33,962 bases of DNA, from NCBI GenBank assembly GCA_900315085.1, contig OMXW01000026.1, positions 1 through 33,962 on the forward strand. The letters run 5' to 3'. Origin of the DNA: an uncultured Eubacteriales bacterium. GTDB lineage: Bacteria > Bacillota > Clostridia > Oscillospirales > Acutalibacteraceae. The first letter of the stretch is position 1. Every line of letters starts with the position of its first letter. Shown here piece after piece: positions 7,498 through 15,729 of the stretch. A model generated the notes under the pieces. The model searched no databases and had not been told where the DNA came from. It worked only from the letters and a program-made list of their open reading frames with translations. The position numbers and the translations under genes are program-made.

Positions 7498-7519
7498 GGA
7501 ACACTGTTTAGTAAAATAA

Positions 7520-8035
7520 TTAAAATTCTATACCTTTTCTTGCAATCAAGCCTTTGTCAAACGGATGGCTGATTTTCTTAAACTCTGTAGCGTAGTCCGC
7601 CGCGTCAATAAAACGCTTTGACGGATCGTGTCCCGTCATTACTATTTCAAGACTGTTCGGCGCGTTCGCAATAAACTCAAATACCTCGGACTCCGCCAGC
7701 ATATCCTCGTTTATTACGTCAAAAATCTCATCAAATACTACCATGTCGTAGCGGCTCGACAGAGCGGTTGACGCGCTGCCGTTAAACAGCTTGCGAAACA
7801 TTACCGCCGTCTGCTGCTTTTCCTGCTCGTTCATTTCAAAGGTGAACTTTAAATCGAGCGGACAGGTGGTGAGCGTTACGTTTTCGATATTTTTAAGTAT
7901 TTCCCGCTCGCCCGAAAACTCGGTTTTTAAAAACTGCACAAACAGTACGCGCATTTCGCTTCCTGCCGCCCTTACTGCTAAGCCGACAGCCGCGGTGGTT
8001 TTGCCTTTGCCGTCTCCGTAATAAACGTGAATCAT
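7520..8035 (-). CDS. cobO: Cob(I)alamin adenosyltransferase (CobA/CobO/BtuR type)
   Basis: The enzyme transfers the adenosyl group of ATP to cob(I)alamin to make coenzyme B12. The 171-residue protein opens with IHVYYGDGKGKTTAAVGLA, the Walker A loop of the CobA family (residues 7-14), and has the VVFDEIFDVIN segment (Walker B-like) in the middle; the length is normal. I chose the ATG at 8035 because GGGGG sits 5 nt before it; an ATG at 8047 overlaps that site and would add four residues. No other corrin genes are adjacent, so it may serve salvage of imported cobamide. No cobalamin riboswitch fits in the short leader of about 60 nt. Confidence 0.92.
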   Translation of the reverse strand: MIHVYYGDGKGKTTAAVGLAVRAAGSEMRVLFVQFLKTEFSGEREILKNIENVTLTTCPLDLKFTFEMNEQEKQQTAVMFRKLFNGSASTALSSRYDMVVFDEIFDVINEDMLAESEVFEFIANAPNSLEIVMTGHDPSKRFIDAADYATEFKKISHPFDKGLIARKGIEF

Positions 8036-8100
8036 ATTTACCCCCATAATAATTATTCGTTTTCTGATGACCGCGAGAGTTACCCCTGCATTATGCTTAT

Positions 8101-8129
8101 ATTATAAATGATAGAGCGCAAAACATCAA
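8101..8129 (-). promoter_or_regulatory. Promoter for the cob(I)alamin adenosyltransferase gene
   Basis: Read on the minus strand, TTGATG (8124-8129), a 17-nt spacer and TATAAT (8101-8106) form a good sigma-A promoter about 65 nt before the start codon. Confidence 0.7.
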
Positions 8130-8172
8130 CATCGGCAAAATGCACAAAAATATACAAAAAGCTCGTCGAAAG

Positions 8173-8184
8173 TTCTATATAGAA
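8173..8184. promoter_or_regulatory. Perfect 12-bp palindrome upstream of the S10 promoter
   Basis: TTCTATATAGAA is self-complementary and ends 27 nt before the -35 box of the S10 promoter. It could be a binding site for a dimeric regulator, or chance in AT-rich DNA. The rest of 8130-8211 is AT-rich spacer in which I see nothing else. Confidence 0.25.
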
Positions 8185-8211
8185 AAAATGGGGTAAAATT
8201 TGTGAAAAACC

Positions 8212-8240
8212 TTGCAAAACAGGGCGTTTTACAGTATAAT
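8212..8240 (+). promoter_or_regulatory. Main promoter of the S10-spc-alpha superoperon
   Basis: TTGCAA (8212-8217), a 17-nt spacer and a perfect TATAAT (8235-8240) stand about 380 nt before rpsJ. The upstream DNA is A/T-rich, as in strong ribosomal protein promoters. Transcription should start near 8247. Confidence 0.85.
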
Positions 8241-8246
8241 AATCCT

Positions 8247-8622
8247 TGCGTGACTGCACACATGATATGCGATGAAGCGGGAGGTTGCGGCTTATAAAGC
8301 CGGTTTTTCCGTGGAGTATGTCCGATTTTAAACCGGGCGATTTACAATGAAACATGAGTATAACAGGCATTTTAGGGTTGCTATGCCATAGCTATGCTCG
8401 CGCGTTTTCAGGACATCCCGGTTAACTGAATAGTTAAACGGGTTTTTTAATGCAGGGTGAAGAAACACCCGGCTAAGTTGCAGAAAGTTTTGAAAGCAAA
8501 CGCCCGCCTATTCAAGCGCCGTTGCTCGGAGGTCATCAAAGAGTGAGGCGTGAAAGTGCCGAGGGCTTGCCATAACCCAATACGGCAGGCAGAGCACGAA
8601 AATTTTTAAGGAGGCGACGATA
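8247..8622 (+). promoter_or_regulatory. S10 operon leader RNA with alternative helices
   Basis: The leader of about 375 nt has no convincing ORF. Helix A is CGGCTT/AAGCCG (8288-8293/8297-8302) followed by G and T5. Helix B pairs CCGGTTT (8300-8306) with AAACCGG (8330-8336) and competes with A. Helix C pairs AACCGGG (8331-8337) with CCCGGTT (8417-8423) and competes with both B and the terminator at 8417-8448. Downstream are GGGTG/CACCC (8455-8459/8466-8470), CTCGG/CCGAG (8525-8529/8559-8563) and GCTTGCC/GGCAGGC (8565-8571/8584-8590). This is the layout of a transcription attenuator. Autoregulation by an operon protein such as L4 is known in other bacteria; the ligand here is unknown. Confidence 0.7.
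8417..8448 (+). terminator. Attenuator terminator in the S10 leader
   Basis: CCCG (8417-8420) pairs with CGGG (8439-8442), then one G-A mismatch, then TTAACT (8422-8427) pairs with AGTTAA (8432-8437) around a GAAT loop. T6 follows at 8443-8448. It lies inside the leader about 175 nt before rpsJ, so it can only act conditionally. Confidence 0.75.
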
Positions 8623-8934
8623 ATGGCAGTCAAGGAAAAGATCAGAATAAGATTAAAGGGTTATGATCATCAGTTGGTTGATCAGAGCGCGGAGAGAATC
8701 GTGGCAACAGCTAAGCGCACAGGCGCAAGAGTTTCAGGTCCCGTACCCCTCCCCACCGAGAAGCAGATCGTTACCATTCTGCGTGCTGTTCACAAGTATA
8801 AGGACAGCCGTGAGCAGTTTGAAATCAGAACCCACAAACGTCTTATCGACATCTTAAGACCATCTAACAAGACAGTCGATGCTCTTACGAGCTTGGAGCT
8901 CCCTGCCGGCGTTGATATCGAGATTAAGCTGTAA
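8623..8934 (+). CDS. rpsJ: 30S ribosomal protein S10
   Basis: The first gene of the superoperon encodes 103 residues, the normal length, with [20 protein letters not shown] at the N-terminus and RTHKRLIDI in the loop region. S10 binds the 30S head and, with NusB, acts in antitermination. AAGGAGG lies 8 nt before the ATG. It follows the long attenuator leader and is separated from rplC by an unusually long 139-nt gap. Confidence 0.98.
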   Translation: MAVKEKIRIRLKGYDHQLVDQSAERIVATAKRTGARVSGPVPLPTEKQIVTILRAVHKYKDSREQFEIRTHKRLIDILRPSNKTVDALTSLELPAGVDIEIKL

Positions 8935-9073
8935 GAAGCGCCGAAGTCCGGAGTCCGGAAATAACGACCGGCGAGGACAATGAGGCGTGACAGCAAAGTC
9001 TGAGTTATCAACCTACAAGCAGACAGGGTCATGTTGGCTCAGCCAACCAATAACCTATAAGGAGGAAACTTAA
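8935..9073 (+). ncRNA. Structured intercistronic RNA between rpsJ and rplC
   Basis: The 139-nt gap is far longer than most in this operon. ATAAC (8961-8965) can pair with GTTAT (9004-9008), enclosing GACCGGCGAGGAC (8966-8978) and TGAGGCGTGACAG (8981-8993). A GTTGGC/GCCAAC hairpin with a 3-nt loop follows (about 9034-9048), then the rplC ribosome binding site. The 14-mer at 8965-8978 recurs exactly at 10669-10682 before rplB. It is a candidate cis-regulatory or RNA-processing element; the function is unknown. Confidence 0.5.
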
Positions 9074-9706
9074 ATGCAAAAAGCAATCATCGGCAAGAAA
9101 ATCGGTATGACACAGATTTTCGATGAAAAGGGAAGAGTCGTTCCCGTAACTGTTGTTGAAGCAGGTCCCTGCGTGGTAACCGCAAAGAAAACAGTTGAAA
9201 ACGACGGCTACGCATCCGTACAGCTCGGATACGGCGACTTAAAGCCGCACAAGGTCAACAAACCCATGAAGGGCTTTTTTGACAAGGCAGGCGTAGCGCC
9301 TAAGAAAACTCTTAAAGAGTTCCGTTTTGCCGACACCGACGCTTACGCGGTAGGCGACCTGGTAAAGGCAGACGTATTCACCCCCGGCGACAAGATTGAC
9401 GTAACCGGCAAGAGCAAGGGTAAAGGTACAGCAGGCGTAATTAAGAGATGGAACTTCCGTCGTCTTAAAGAGAGCCACGGTACAGGTCCCTGCGTTCGTC
9501 ACGGCGGTTCAATCGGTGCTTGTTCATCACCCTCAAGAGTATGGAAGGGCAAGAAGATGGCAGGTCACCTCGGTGCAGAGCAGGTAACAGTTCAGAATCT
9601 TACAGTTGTTAAGGTTGACGCAGAAAACAACCTCATCGCTGTTAAGGGCGCTGTTCCCGGTCCAAACAAAGGAATCGTAGTTCTTAAAGATTCCGTTAAG
9701 GCGTAA
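9074..9706 (+). CDS. rplC: 50S ribosomal protein L3
   Basis: The 210-residue protein begins [20 protein letters not shown], a hallmark of bacterial L3, and contains the conserved loop around [16 protein letters not shown] and [17 protein letters not shown] residues (here [19 protein letters not shown]). L3 is a primary 23S rRNA binder near the peptidyl transferase centre. GGAGG lies 8 nt before the ATG. rplD follows after 16 nt. Confidence 0.98.
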   Translation: MQKAIIGKKIGMTQIFDEKGRVVPVTVVEAGPCVVTAKKTVENDGYASVQLGYGDLKPHKVNKPMKGFFDKAGVAPKKTLKEFRFADTDAYAVGDLVKADVFTPGDKIDVTGKSKGKGTAGVIKRWNFRRLKESHGTGPCVRHGGSIGACSSPSRVWKGKKMAGHLGAEQVTVQNLTVVKVDAENNLIAVKGAVPGPNKGIVVLKDSVKA

Positions 9707-9722
9707 GGAAGGGGGATTATAA

Positions 9723-10346
9723 ATGCCAAGTATTTCAGTAGTAGATATGGAAGGCAAGAACGTTGGCACAATCGAGCTTGCTGATTCTATATTCGGTATT
9801 GAGCCCAATGCGGCTGTAATGCACGAGATGGTAGTTAACTACCTCGCTGCTCAGCGTCAGGGCACACAGTCCGCTCTTACAAGATCAGAGGTTTCCGGCG
9901 GCGGCAAAAAGCCCTGGAGACAGAAGGGCACAGGACGCGCAAGACAGGGTTCAACAAGAGCTCCGCAGTGGACACACGGCGGCGTTGTGTTTGCTCCCAA
10001 GCCCAGAAGTTACAGATTCACTGTAAACAAGAAGGTGAGAAGACTCGCTATGAAGTCCGCTTTCTCAACAAAGGCTGCAGCAAACGAGATCGTTGTTGTT
10101 GATACCATCGCGCTTGATGAGTACAAAACAAAGAAAATTGCCGCTATGCTCAAGGCAATCGAGGTTGAAAAGAAGGCCTTGATCGTTCTGGACAGCGTAG
10201 ACAGCAAGGTAATTAAGTCTGCGGCAAACATTCCCGGCGTAAAGACAGCTCAGGTCAACACACTGAATGTTTATGACATTCTCAACGCTGACAAGCTCGT
10301 TATCGCAAAGGGCGCCGTAAGCAAAATCGAGGAGGTATATGCATGA
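9723..10346 (+). CDS. rplD: 50S ribosomal protein L4
   Basis: The 207-residue L4 has [20 protein letters not shown] at about residues 57-76, the long loop lining the peptide exit tunnel, followed by [15 protein letters not shown]. In other bacteria L4 represses its own S10 operon through the leader, which makes it the leading candidate ligand for the leader seen here; that link is inference. Its last codons carry the AGGAGG site for rplW, and its stop overlaps the rplW start by 4 nt. Confidence 0.98.
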   Translation: MPSISVVDMEGKNVGTIELADSIFGIEPNAAVMHEMVVNYLAAQRQGTQSALTRSEVSGGGKKPWRQKGTGRARQGSTRAPQWTHGGVVFAPKPRSYRFTVNKKVRRLAMKSAFSTKAAANEIVVVDTIALDEYKTKKIAAMLKAIEVEKKALIVLDSVDSKVIKSAANIPGVKTAQVNTLNVYDILNADKLVIAKGAVSKIEEVYA

Positions 10347-10636
10347 TAGCTCACGATATTATTGTTCGTCCGATCATCACTGAAAAGAGCATGATGGGCG
10401 CTGTAAATAAGGTATATACCTTTGAAGTAGCTAAAGAAGCTAATAAGATTGAAATCGCAAAAGCTTGCGAAGAAGTTTTCAAGGTAAAGGTTGCCAAGGT
10501 TAACACAGTAAGCGTTCGCGGCAAGTTCCGCCGTCAGGGCAGAAACAACGGAGGCTACACCAAGAGCTGGAAAAAAGCCATCGTTACCCTTACAGAAGAC
10601 AGCAAGCCTATCGAATTTTTTGAAGGCATGATGTAA
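10343..10636 (+). CDS. rplW: 50S ribosomal protein L23
   Basis: The 97-residue L23 opens with [13 protein letters not shown] and has the [16 protein letters not shown] segment. It sits at the tunnel exit and is the docking site for trigger factor and SRP. The start ATG overlaps the L4 stop (ATGA), so translation is coupled. A 211-nt gap with RNA structure separates it from rplB. Confidence 0.98.
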   Translation: MIAHDIIVRPIITEKSMMGAVNKVYTFEVAKEANKIEIAKACEEVFKVKVAKVNTVSVRGKFRRQGRNNGGYTKSWKKAIVTLTEDSKPIEFFEGMM

Positions 10637-10847
10637 TTTGTACGCTGAGGCTTCGAGCCTCAAAACAGCGACCGGCGAGGACTAAGCGGCAAAACCGTTA
10701 AAGCGGTTGGAGCCGATCAGACGAGTGGAAGCTGTTTTGAGAGCAGCGAGAAGCGACGAAGCGTGACAGCGCGCTTTGCAGAGTACACAAAATGTAGTTA
10801 TGGGATATGCCAATCCCGCAAAACCATCATGAGGAGAGTGAAACCAT
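10637..10847 (+). ncRNA. Structured intercistronic RNA between rplW and rplB
   Basis: The 211-nt gap holds a perfect GAGGCT/AGCCTC hairpin (10647-10652/10656-10661), then CAAAACAGC (10661-10669) paired with GCTGTTTTG (10731-10739). Inside are CGACCGGCGAGGAC (10669-10682, identical to 8965-8978), CGGC/GCCG (10687-10690/10712-10715) and AACCG/CGGTT (10693-10697/10704-10708). GAAGCGTGACAGC (10758-10770) echoes the motif at 8981-8993. A small GGGAT/ATCCC hairpin is at 10802-10817. This is a multi-helix RNA candidate of unknown role. Confidence 0.55.
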
Positions 10848-11681
10848 ATGGCAATTAAAGTTTATAAGCCGACTATCAACTCAAGAAGAAACATGTCGGT
10901 TGTTGACTATTCAGGTCTTTCAAAGGTTGCTCCCGAGAAGAGCCTGCTTGCTCCGCTCAACAAGAAGGCGGGCCGTAACAGCTACGGCAGAATCACAGTT
11001 CGTCACAGAGGCGGCGGCAACAGAAGAAAGTACCGTATTATAGATTTCAAACGTAATAAGTTTGACGTAGAAGCAATTGTAAAGACAATTGAGTACGATC
11101 CCAACCGTTCCGCGTTCATCGCGCTGATCGAGTATGAGGACGGCGAGAAGTCCTACATCCTCGCTCCCGAGGGACTCAAGGTAGGCTACAAGGTAGTAGC
11201 GGGCGAGAACGTTGATATCTGGCCCGGAAACGCACTTCCGCTTACATCTATCCCCGTTGGTACGATCGTACACAACGTAGAGCTCTATCCCGGCAGAGGC
11301 GCACAGCTTGCCCGTTCAGCCGGCAACATGGCTCAGCTGATGGCAAGAGAAGACGGCTACGCGCTGCTCAGACTTCCTTCAAACGAGCTCCGCAGAGTTC
11401 CCGAAACCTGCATGGCTACAGTTGGTCAGGTAAGTAACCCCGACCACTTCAACGTAAAGATCGGTAAGGCCGGCCGTAAGAGAAACATGGGCTGGCGTCC
11501 TACCGTACGCGGTTCTGTTATGAACCCGAACGACCACCCGCACGGCGGTGGTGAGGGTAAATCACCTGTCGGCCGTCCCGGACCTGTAACCCCGTGGGGT
11601 AAGCCCGCACTCGGCTACAAGACTCGTAAGCACAACAAGCAGAGCGACAAGCTTATCGTTCGCAGAAGAAACGGTAAGTAA
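10848..11681 (+). CDS. rplB: 50S ribosomal protein L2
   Basis: The 277-residue protein shows the L2 landmarks [22 protein letters not shown] and [20 protein letters not shown] near the C-terminus, which contains the conserved His at the peptidyl transferase centre. L2 is needed for subunit joining. GAGGAG precedes the ATG. It is followed after 21 nt by the broken rpsS. Confidence 0.98.
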   Translation: MAIKVYKPTINSRRNMSVVDYSGLSKVAPEKSLLAPLNKKAGRNSYGRITVRHRGGGNRRKYRIIDFKRNKFDVEAIVKTIEYDPNRSAFIALIEYEDGEKSYILAPEGLKVGYKVVAGENVDIWPGNALPLTSIPVGTIVHNVELYPGRGAQLARSAGNMAQLMAREDGYALLRLPSNELRRVPETCMATVGQVSNPDHFNVKIGKAGRKRNMGWRPTVRGSVMNPNDHPHGGGEGKSPVGRPGPVTPWGKPALGYKTRKHNKQSDKLIVRRRNGK

Positions 11682-11702
11682 GGGCAGAAAGGAGCTTAAA
11701 CA

Positions 11703-11860
11703 ATGAGTAGAAGTACTAAAAAGGTCACACATTCGCCGTTCACGACGGCCGTAAGCACGTTCCGGTTTATGTAACTGAGGATATGGTTGGACACAAGCTC
11801 GGCGAGTTTGCTCCGACAAGAACCTTTAAGGGTCACGCCGGTTCAAAAACAAGCAAATAA
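11703..11860 (+). pseudogene. rpsS: 30S ribosomal protein S19, internal deletion with frameshift
   Basis: The start is normal (AAAGGAG, then ATG at 11703 reading MSRSTKK), but codon 8 onwards leaves the S19 frame and stops after 23 codons. From about 11726 a second frame reads [20 protein letters not shown] and on to a normal S19 C-terminus ending GHAGSKTSK at 11860. Normal S19 has about 90 residues; here only 7 plus about 44 are encoded, so about 38 residues (roughly 115 nt, 3n+1) are missing at 11723-11726, including the rRNA-contacting WSR..STI segment. S19 is essential, so this is either an assembly error or a dead copy with another elsewhere. Confidence 0.9.
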
Positions 11861-11880
11861 GCGGAAGGAGAGTATTGCAA

Positions 11881-12219
11881 ATGGAAGCTAAGGCAATTGC
11901 GAAATTTGTTCGTATTTCACCCCGCAAGGTTGGCGTTGTTCTTGACCTCATCAGAGGAAAGGACGTCAAGTACGCGGAAGCTGTTCTCAAGCACACTCCC
12001 AAGGCCGCTTGCGAGCCGCTCTTGAAGCTGCTCAAATCAGCTATGGCAAACGCTGAGAACAACCATGACATGGATGTATCCAAGCTTTACATTGCACAGT
12101 GCAATGCAACAGCAGGCCCCATCCTTAAAAGAATTCGTCCGAGAGCACAGGGCAGAGCGTTCAGAATCAACAAGAGAACAGCTCACATCACCCTCGTTCT
12201 TAAGGAAAAAGAAGACTAA
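11881..12219 (+). CDS. rplV: 50S ribosomal protein L22
   Basis: The 112-residue L22 has [20 protein letters not shown] at the N-terminus and [20 protein letters not shown] at the C-terminal tunnel loop. I chose the ATG at 11881, 10 nt after AAGGAG; a TTG at 11875 would sit too close to that site. It is the first intact gene after the damaged rpsS. Confidence 0.97.
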   Translation: MEAKAIAKFVRISPRKVGVVLDLIRGKDVKYAEAVLKHTPKAACEPLLKLLKSAMANAENNHDMDVSKLYIAQCNATAGPILKRIRPRAQGRAFRINKRTAHITLVLKEKED

Positions 12220-12234
12220 GGGGAGGTTTAGATT

Positions 12235-12915
12235 ATGGGACAGAAAGTTAATCCACACGGTCTTCGTGTAGGCGTAATTAAAGATTGGGATTCCCGTTGG
12301 TTCGCGAGCAAAAAGGACTTTGGTGCTACACTGGTTGAGGACTACAACCTTCGTAAAACACTTAAGGCTCAGCTCTACAACTTCGGTATCTCCAAGATTG
12401 AAATCGAAAGAGACGGCAAGAAGGTTAAAATCAGCATCCACACTGCAAAGCCCGGTCTTGTAATCGGTAAGGGCGGCTCGGAAATCGAGAAGCTCAAGGC
12501 TCAGTGCGAGAAAATGCTCAACAAGCCCGTAGCTATCAACATCGTTGAGGTTAAGGCTCCCGAGCTTGACGCTCAGCTCACTGCAGAGAACATCGCTCAG
12601 CAGCTCGAGAAGAGAATTTCCTTCCGCCGTGCTATGAAGCAGAGCATCGGCAACGCAATGCGCCGCGGTGCTAAGGGTATCAAGATCATGTGTTCAGGTC
12701 GTCTTGGCGGCGCTGAAATTGCACGTTCCGAGCAGTATCACGAGGGTACTATTCCGCTTCAGACACTGCGTGCGGACATTGACTACGGTTTTGCGGAGGC
12801 AAACACAACCTACGGTAAGGTAGGCGTTAAGGTTTGGCTCTACAAGGGCGAGGTTCTCAACGTAAACGAGGACAGAAAGCCCAGAAGGCCCCGCAGAGAA
12901 GGAGGCAGAAAATAA
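12235..12915 (+). CDS. rpsC: 30S ribosomal protein S3
   Basis: The 226-residue protein begins [20 protein letters not shown] and carries the KH domain motif [14 protein letters not shown], with a basic C-terminal tail. S3 lies at the mRNA entry channel and contributes to helicase activity. Its stop overlaps the ATG of rplP by one base (TAATG). Confidence 0.98.
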   Translation: MGQKVNPHGLRVGVIKDWDSRWFASKKDFGATLVEDYNLRKTLKAQLYNFGISKIEIERDGKKVKISIHTAKPGLVIGKGGSEIEKLKAQCEKMLNKPVAINIVEVKAPELDAQLTAENIAQQLEKRISFRRAMKQSIGNAMRRGAKGIKIMCSGRLGGAEIARSEQYHEGTIPLQTLRADIDYGFAEANTTYGKVGVKVWLYKGEVLNVNEDRKPRRPRREGGRK

Positions 12916-13334
12916 TGTTAATGCCTAAAAGAGTTAAATACAGAAGAGTTCACCGCGGTCGTATGACAGGTAAGGCGCTCAGAGGCAATACCGTAACATA
13001 CGGTCAGTACGGACTTCAGGCTACAGAGCCTGCTTGGATCACCTCAAACCAGATCGAGGCTGCCCGTGTTGCCATGACACGTTACTGCAAGCGTTTCGGT
13101 AAGGTTTGGATCAAAATTTTCCCTGACAAGCCTGTAACCGCAAGACCTGCCGAGACTCGTATGGGTAAAGGTAAAGGTAATGTTGAATACTGGGTAGCTG
13201 TTGTTAAGCCCGGCAGAATCATGTTCGAGCTTGGCGGAGTTGACGAAGCAACCGCAAGAGAGGCTATGCGTCTTGCCGCTAACAAGCTCCCGATCAAATG
13301 CAAATTTGTTGTAAAAGAGGAGGGTGAGCAGTAA
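12915..13334 (+). CDS. rplP: 50S ribosomal protein L16
   Basis: The 139-residue protein begins [20 protein letters not shown], the standard L16 start, and contains [25 protein letters not shown]16 helps position tRNA at the A site. The ATG overlaps the S3 stop by one base and has GGAGG 9 nt upstream. Its own stop again overlaps rpmC by one base. Confidence 0.98.
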   Translation: MLMPKRVKYRRVHRGRMTGKALRGNTVTYGQYGLQATEPAWITSNQIEAARVAMTRYCKRFGKVWIKIFPDKPVTARPAETRMGKGKGNVEYWVAVVKPGRIMFELGGVDEATAREAMRLAANKLPIKCKFVVKEEGEQ

Positions 13335-13537
13335 TGAAAGCTTCAGAACTCAGAGAACTCACAGGTGAAGAGCTTCAGACAAAGCTCACCGAGCTTAAGG
13401 AAGAGCTTTTCAATCTTCGTTTTCAGCTTGCTGTTAATCAGCTCGAAAACTCAAACAGAATCGGTGCCGTAAAGAAGGACATTGCAAGAGTTTCAACAGT
13501 TCTTCGTCAGCGTGAGCTTAACGGCACAGTAGACTAA
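13334..13537 (+). CDS. rpmC: 50S ribosomal protein L29
   Basis: The 67-residue helical protein has the L29 pattern [20 protein letters not shown] and [18 protein letters not shown]. It sits near the tunnel exit beside L23. The start is coupled to the rplP stop (TAATG), and the ribosome binding site lies in the end of rplP. Confidence 0.97.
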   Translation: MKASELRELTGEELQTKLTELKEELFNLRFQLAVNQLENSNRIGAVKKDIARVSTVLRQRELNGTVD

Positions 13538-13554
13538 GAGAGGAGGACTTAACA

Positions 13555-13812
13555 GTGAGTGAAAGAAATATGAGAAAGACTGTTATCGGCAAGGTTGTTT
13601 CCGACAAAATGGACAAGACAATCGTTGTTGCCGTAGAAGACAGCGTAAAGCATAAGCTTTATAACAAAATTGTTAAGCGTACAGTTCGCTTCAAGGCGCA
13701 CGATGAAAACAACGAGTGCGGCAAGGGCGACCGTGTAAAGATTATGGAGACCCGTCCTCTTTCTAAGGATAAAAGATGGAGACTCGTCGAGATTATAGAG
13801 AAAGCTAAATAA
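13555..13812 (+). CDS. rpsQ: 30S ribosomal protein S17
   Basis: The 85-residue OB-fold protein has [20 protein letters not shown] and the late [16 protein letters not shown] signature of S17, a primary 16S rRNA binder. The start is GTG with AGGAGG 8 nt upstream. Confidence 0.97.
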   Translation: MSERNMRKTVIGKVVSDKMDKTIVVAVEDSVKHKLYNKIVKRTVRFKAHDENNECGKGDRVKIMETRPLSKDKRWRLVEIIEKAK

Positions 13813-13845
13813 GTTTAGCGGCTTTGAGAAAAGGAGGAATCTACT

Positions 13846-14214
13846 GTGATTCAGCAGCAAACTATCCTCAAGGTTGCCGACAACACCGGCGCAAAGGAAC
13901 TTATGTGCATTCGTGTACTCGGCGGTACCAGAAGGAGATATGCCAATATTGGCGATATTATCGTTGCTTCAGTTAAAAAAGCAGCACCCGGCGGCGTTGT
14001 AAAGAAAGGCGACGTTGTAAGAGCTGTTGTTGTACGTTCCGCAAAGGGCGTAAGACGTGAGGACGGCACTTACATCCGTTTTGATGAAAACGCAGCTGTT
14101 ATTATTAAGGAAGATAAGAACCCCCGCGGTACTCGTATCTTCGGACCCGTAGCAAGAGAGCTTCGTGATAAGGACTTCATGAAGATTTTGTCGCTTGCTC
14201 CGGAAGTACTTTAA
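13846..14214 (+). CDS. rplN: 50S ribosomal protein L14
   Basis: The 122-residue protein begins with [20 protein letters not shown] and contains the [16 protein letters not shown] signature. L14 makes an intersubunit bridge and is where the silencing factor RsfS binds. The start is GTG with AGGAGG upstream, 33 nt after rpsQ. Confidence 0.98.
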   Translation: MIQQQTILKVADNTGAKELMCIRVLGGTRRRYANIGDIIVASVKKAAPGGVVKKGDVVRAVVVRSAKGVRREDGTYIRFDENAAVIIKEDKNPRGTRIFGPVARELRDKDFMKILSLAPEVL

Positions 14215-14227
14215 TGGAGGTGTCACA

Positions 14228-14545
14228 ATGAGTAAAGTTCATGTAAAAACAGGCGACACCGTTATCGTAATCAGCGGTAAGGATAAGGGCAAAAAGGGCC
14301 AGGTTATGGCTGTAAGCCCCAAGGAAGGCAAAGTAATTGTAGAAAAAGTAAACATGGTATCCAAGCATGTTAAGCCCAGAAGAATGGGCGAGCAGGGCGG
14401 CATCATCAAGGCCGAGGGTGCTATGTACGCTTCAAAGGTTCAGATCGTTTGTCCGCGCTGCAAAAAGCCCACAAGAGTTGGTCACAAGCTTTATGAGGAC
14501 GGCTCAAAGGGCAGAATTTGCGCTAAATGCGGCGAAGCACTGTAA
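14228..14545 (+). CDS. rplX: 50S ribosomal protein L24
   Basis: The 105-residue L24 has the KOW motif GDTVIVISGKDKGKKGQVM near the N-terminus. It keeps a C-terminal zinc-ribbon-like CPRCKKP...CAKCGEA pair of CxxC motifs, the C+ form. L24 starts 50S assembly by binding the 5' end of 23S rRNA. I chose the ATG at 14228, with GGAGG 8 nt upstream; an earlier in-frame start at 14195 would overlap rplN. Confidence 0.97.
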   Translation: MSKVHVKTGDTVIVISGKDKGKKGQVMAVSPKEGKVIVEKVNMVSKHVKPRRMGEQGGIIKAEGAMYASKVQIVCPRCKKPTRVGHKLYEDGSKGRICAKCGEAL

Positions 14546-14559
14546 GGAGGAAATAAGAT

Positions 14560-15099
14560 ATGGCAAGACTTAAAGAATACTATTCAAAAGAAGTTGCACC
14601 TGCTCTTATGTCAAAGTTCTCCTACAAGAGCACAATGCAGATTCCAAAGCTTGACAAGATCGTTGTCAACGTTGGCGCGGGTGAAGCAAGAGAAAACTCA
14701 AAGGTTATCGACGCAATCTGCAAGGATCTTTCACAGATCACAGGTCAGAAGCCGCTTGTTTGCCGTGCGAGAAAGTCAGTCGCTAACTTCAAGCTCAGAG
14801 AAGGCATGCCCATCGGTGTTAAGGTAACACTGAGAGGCGAGAGAATGTACGAATTCCTTGACAGATTCTTCAACGTAGCGCTCCCCCGCGTAAGAGACTT
14901 CAGAGGTATCAACCCCAACTCTTTCGACGGCAGAGGCAACTACAGCATGGGTCTTAAGGAACAGCTCATTTTCCCTGAGATTGACTATGATAAGATTGAC
15001 AAGGTTCGCGGTATGGACATTTGTTTTGTAACAACCGCGAAGACAGACGAAGAAGCTCGTGAGCTCTTAAAGCTGATGGGCGCACCGTTTTCAAAGTAA
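14560..15099 (+). CDS. rplE: 50S ribosomal protein L5
   Basis: The 179-residue protein has [17 protein letters not shown] at the N-terminus and [17 protein letters not shown] near the C-terminus, both typical of L5, which binds 5S rRNA and contacts P-site tRNA. GGAGG precedes the ATG, and rpsN follows after 12 nt. Confidence 0.98.
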   Translation: MARLKEYYSKEVAPALMSKFSYKSTMQIPKLDKIVVNVGAGEARENSKVIDAICKDLSQITGQKPLVCRARKSVANFKLREGMPIGVKVTLRGERMYEFLDRFFNVALPRVRDFRGINPNSFDGRGNYSMGLKEQLIFPEIDYDKIDKVRGMDICFVTTAKTDEEARELLKLMGAPFSK

Positions 15100-15111
15100 G
15101 GAGGGATTGTT

Positions 15112-15297
15112 GTGGCTAAGACAGCAATGAAAGTTAAACAGCAGAGAAAGCAGAAATTCTCTACAAGAGAGTATTCAAGATGTAACATCTGCGGAAGACC
15201 ACACGCCTACCTCCGCAAGTATGGTATTTGTCGTATTTGCTTCCGTGAGCTCGCTTACAAGGGCGAAATCCCGGGTGTAAAGAAAGCAAGCTGGTAA
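15112..15297 (+). CDS. rpsN: 30S ribosomal protein S14, zinc-binding type
   Basis: The 61-residue form has two CxxC pairs ([20 protein letters not shown]), so it is the short zinc-dependent S14 rather than the longer zinc-free paralogue. The start is GTG with GGAGG 7 nt upstream. S14 lies in the 30S head. Confidence 0.97.
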   Translation: MAKTAMKVKQQRKQKFSTREYSRCNICGRPHAYLRKYGICRICFRELAYKGEIPGVKKASW

Positions 15298-15316
15298 GCA
15301 AGGAGGATAAAAGGTA

Positions 15317-15715
15317 ATGCAGATTACAGATACAATAGCTGATTTACTTACAAGAATTCGTAACGCGAACGCAGCTAAGCACGATTCTGTTGAAATTCCT
15401 GCTTCAAACCTCAAGAAATCTATTTGTCAGATTCTTGTTGACGAAGGCTACATTAAGAATTTCACTGTAATCGAGGACGGTAAGCAGGGCATCATCAAGG
15501 TTACACTCAAGTACCTTGAGGGCAAAAGACCCGTTATCACAGGACTCAGAAGAGTTTCTAAGCCCGGTTTGCGTATTTACAGCAACGCGGAAGATATGCC
15601 TAAGGTAATGAAGGGCCTTGGCGTTGCAATTATTTCAACATCTAAAGGTGTAATGACAGACCGCGAGGCAAGACGTCAGCATGTCGGCGGCGAGGTTCTG
15701 GCATACATCTGGTAA
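15317..15715 (+). CDS. rpsH: 30S ribosomal protein S8
   Basis: The 132-residue protein has [19 protein letters not shown] at the start and the [20 protein letters not shown] signature at the end. S8 binds helix 21 of 16S rRNA; in E. coli it also represses the spc operon. The site AGGAGG precedes the ATG. Confidence 0.98.
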   Translation: MQITDTIADLLTRIRNANAAKHDSVEIPASNLKKSICQILVDEGYIKNFTVIEDGKQGIIKVTLKYLEGKRPVITGLRRVSKPGLRIYSNAEDMPKVMKGLGVAIISTSKGVMTDREARRQHVGGEVLAYIW

Positions 15716-15729
15716 GAGGAGGTGCGATA

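Noticed and set aside
8036..8100. Cobalamin riboswitch ahead of the cob(I)alamin adenosyltransferase gene
   Set aside because: The leader from the predicted promoter is only about 60 nt, too short for that riboswitch, and no B12-box is visible.
8080..8370. Minus-strand open frame of 96 codons across the S10 promoter and leader
   Set aside because: It overlaps two good promoters and the structured leader, has no recognisable product and no convincing ribosome binding site.
8247..8622. T-box or riboswitch identity for the S10 leader
   Set aside because: I see no T-box sequence feeding an antiterminator, and no metabolite riboswitch core that I recognise. A ribosomal-protein-controlled attenuator fits the context better.
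11703..11860. Programmed frameshift as explanation for rpsS (and likewise rpsE)
   Set aside because: Both genes lack coding sequence at the junction, not just a base. A frameshift would still give a protein missing conserved rRNA-binding residues, and there is no slippery site with a downstream structure.
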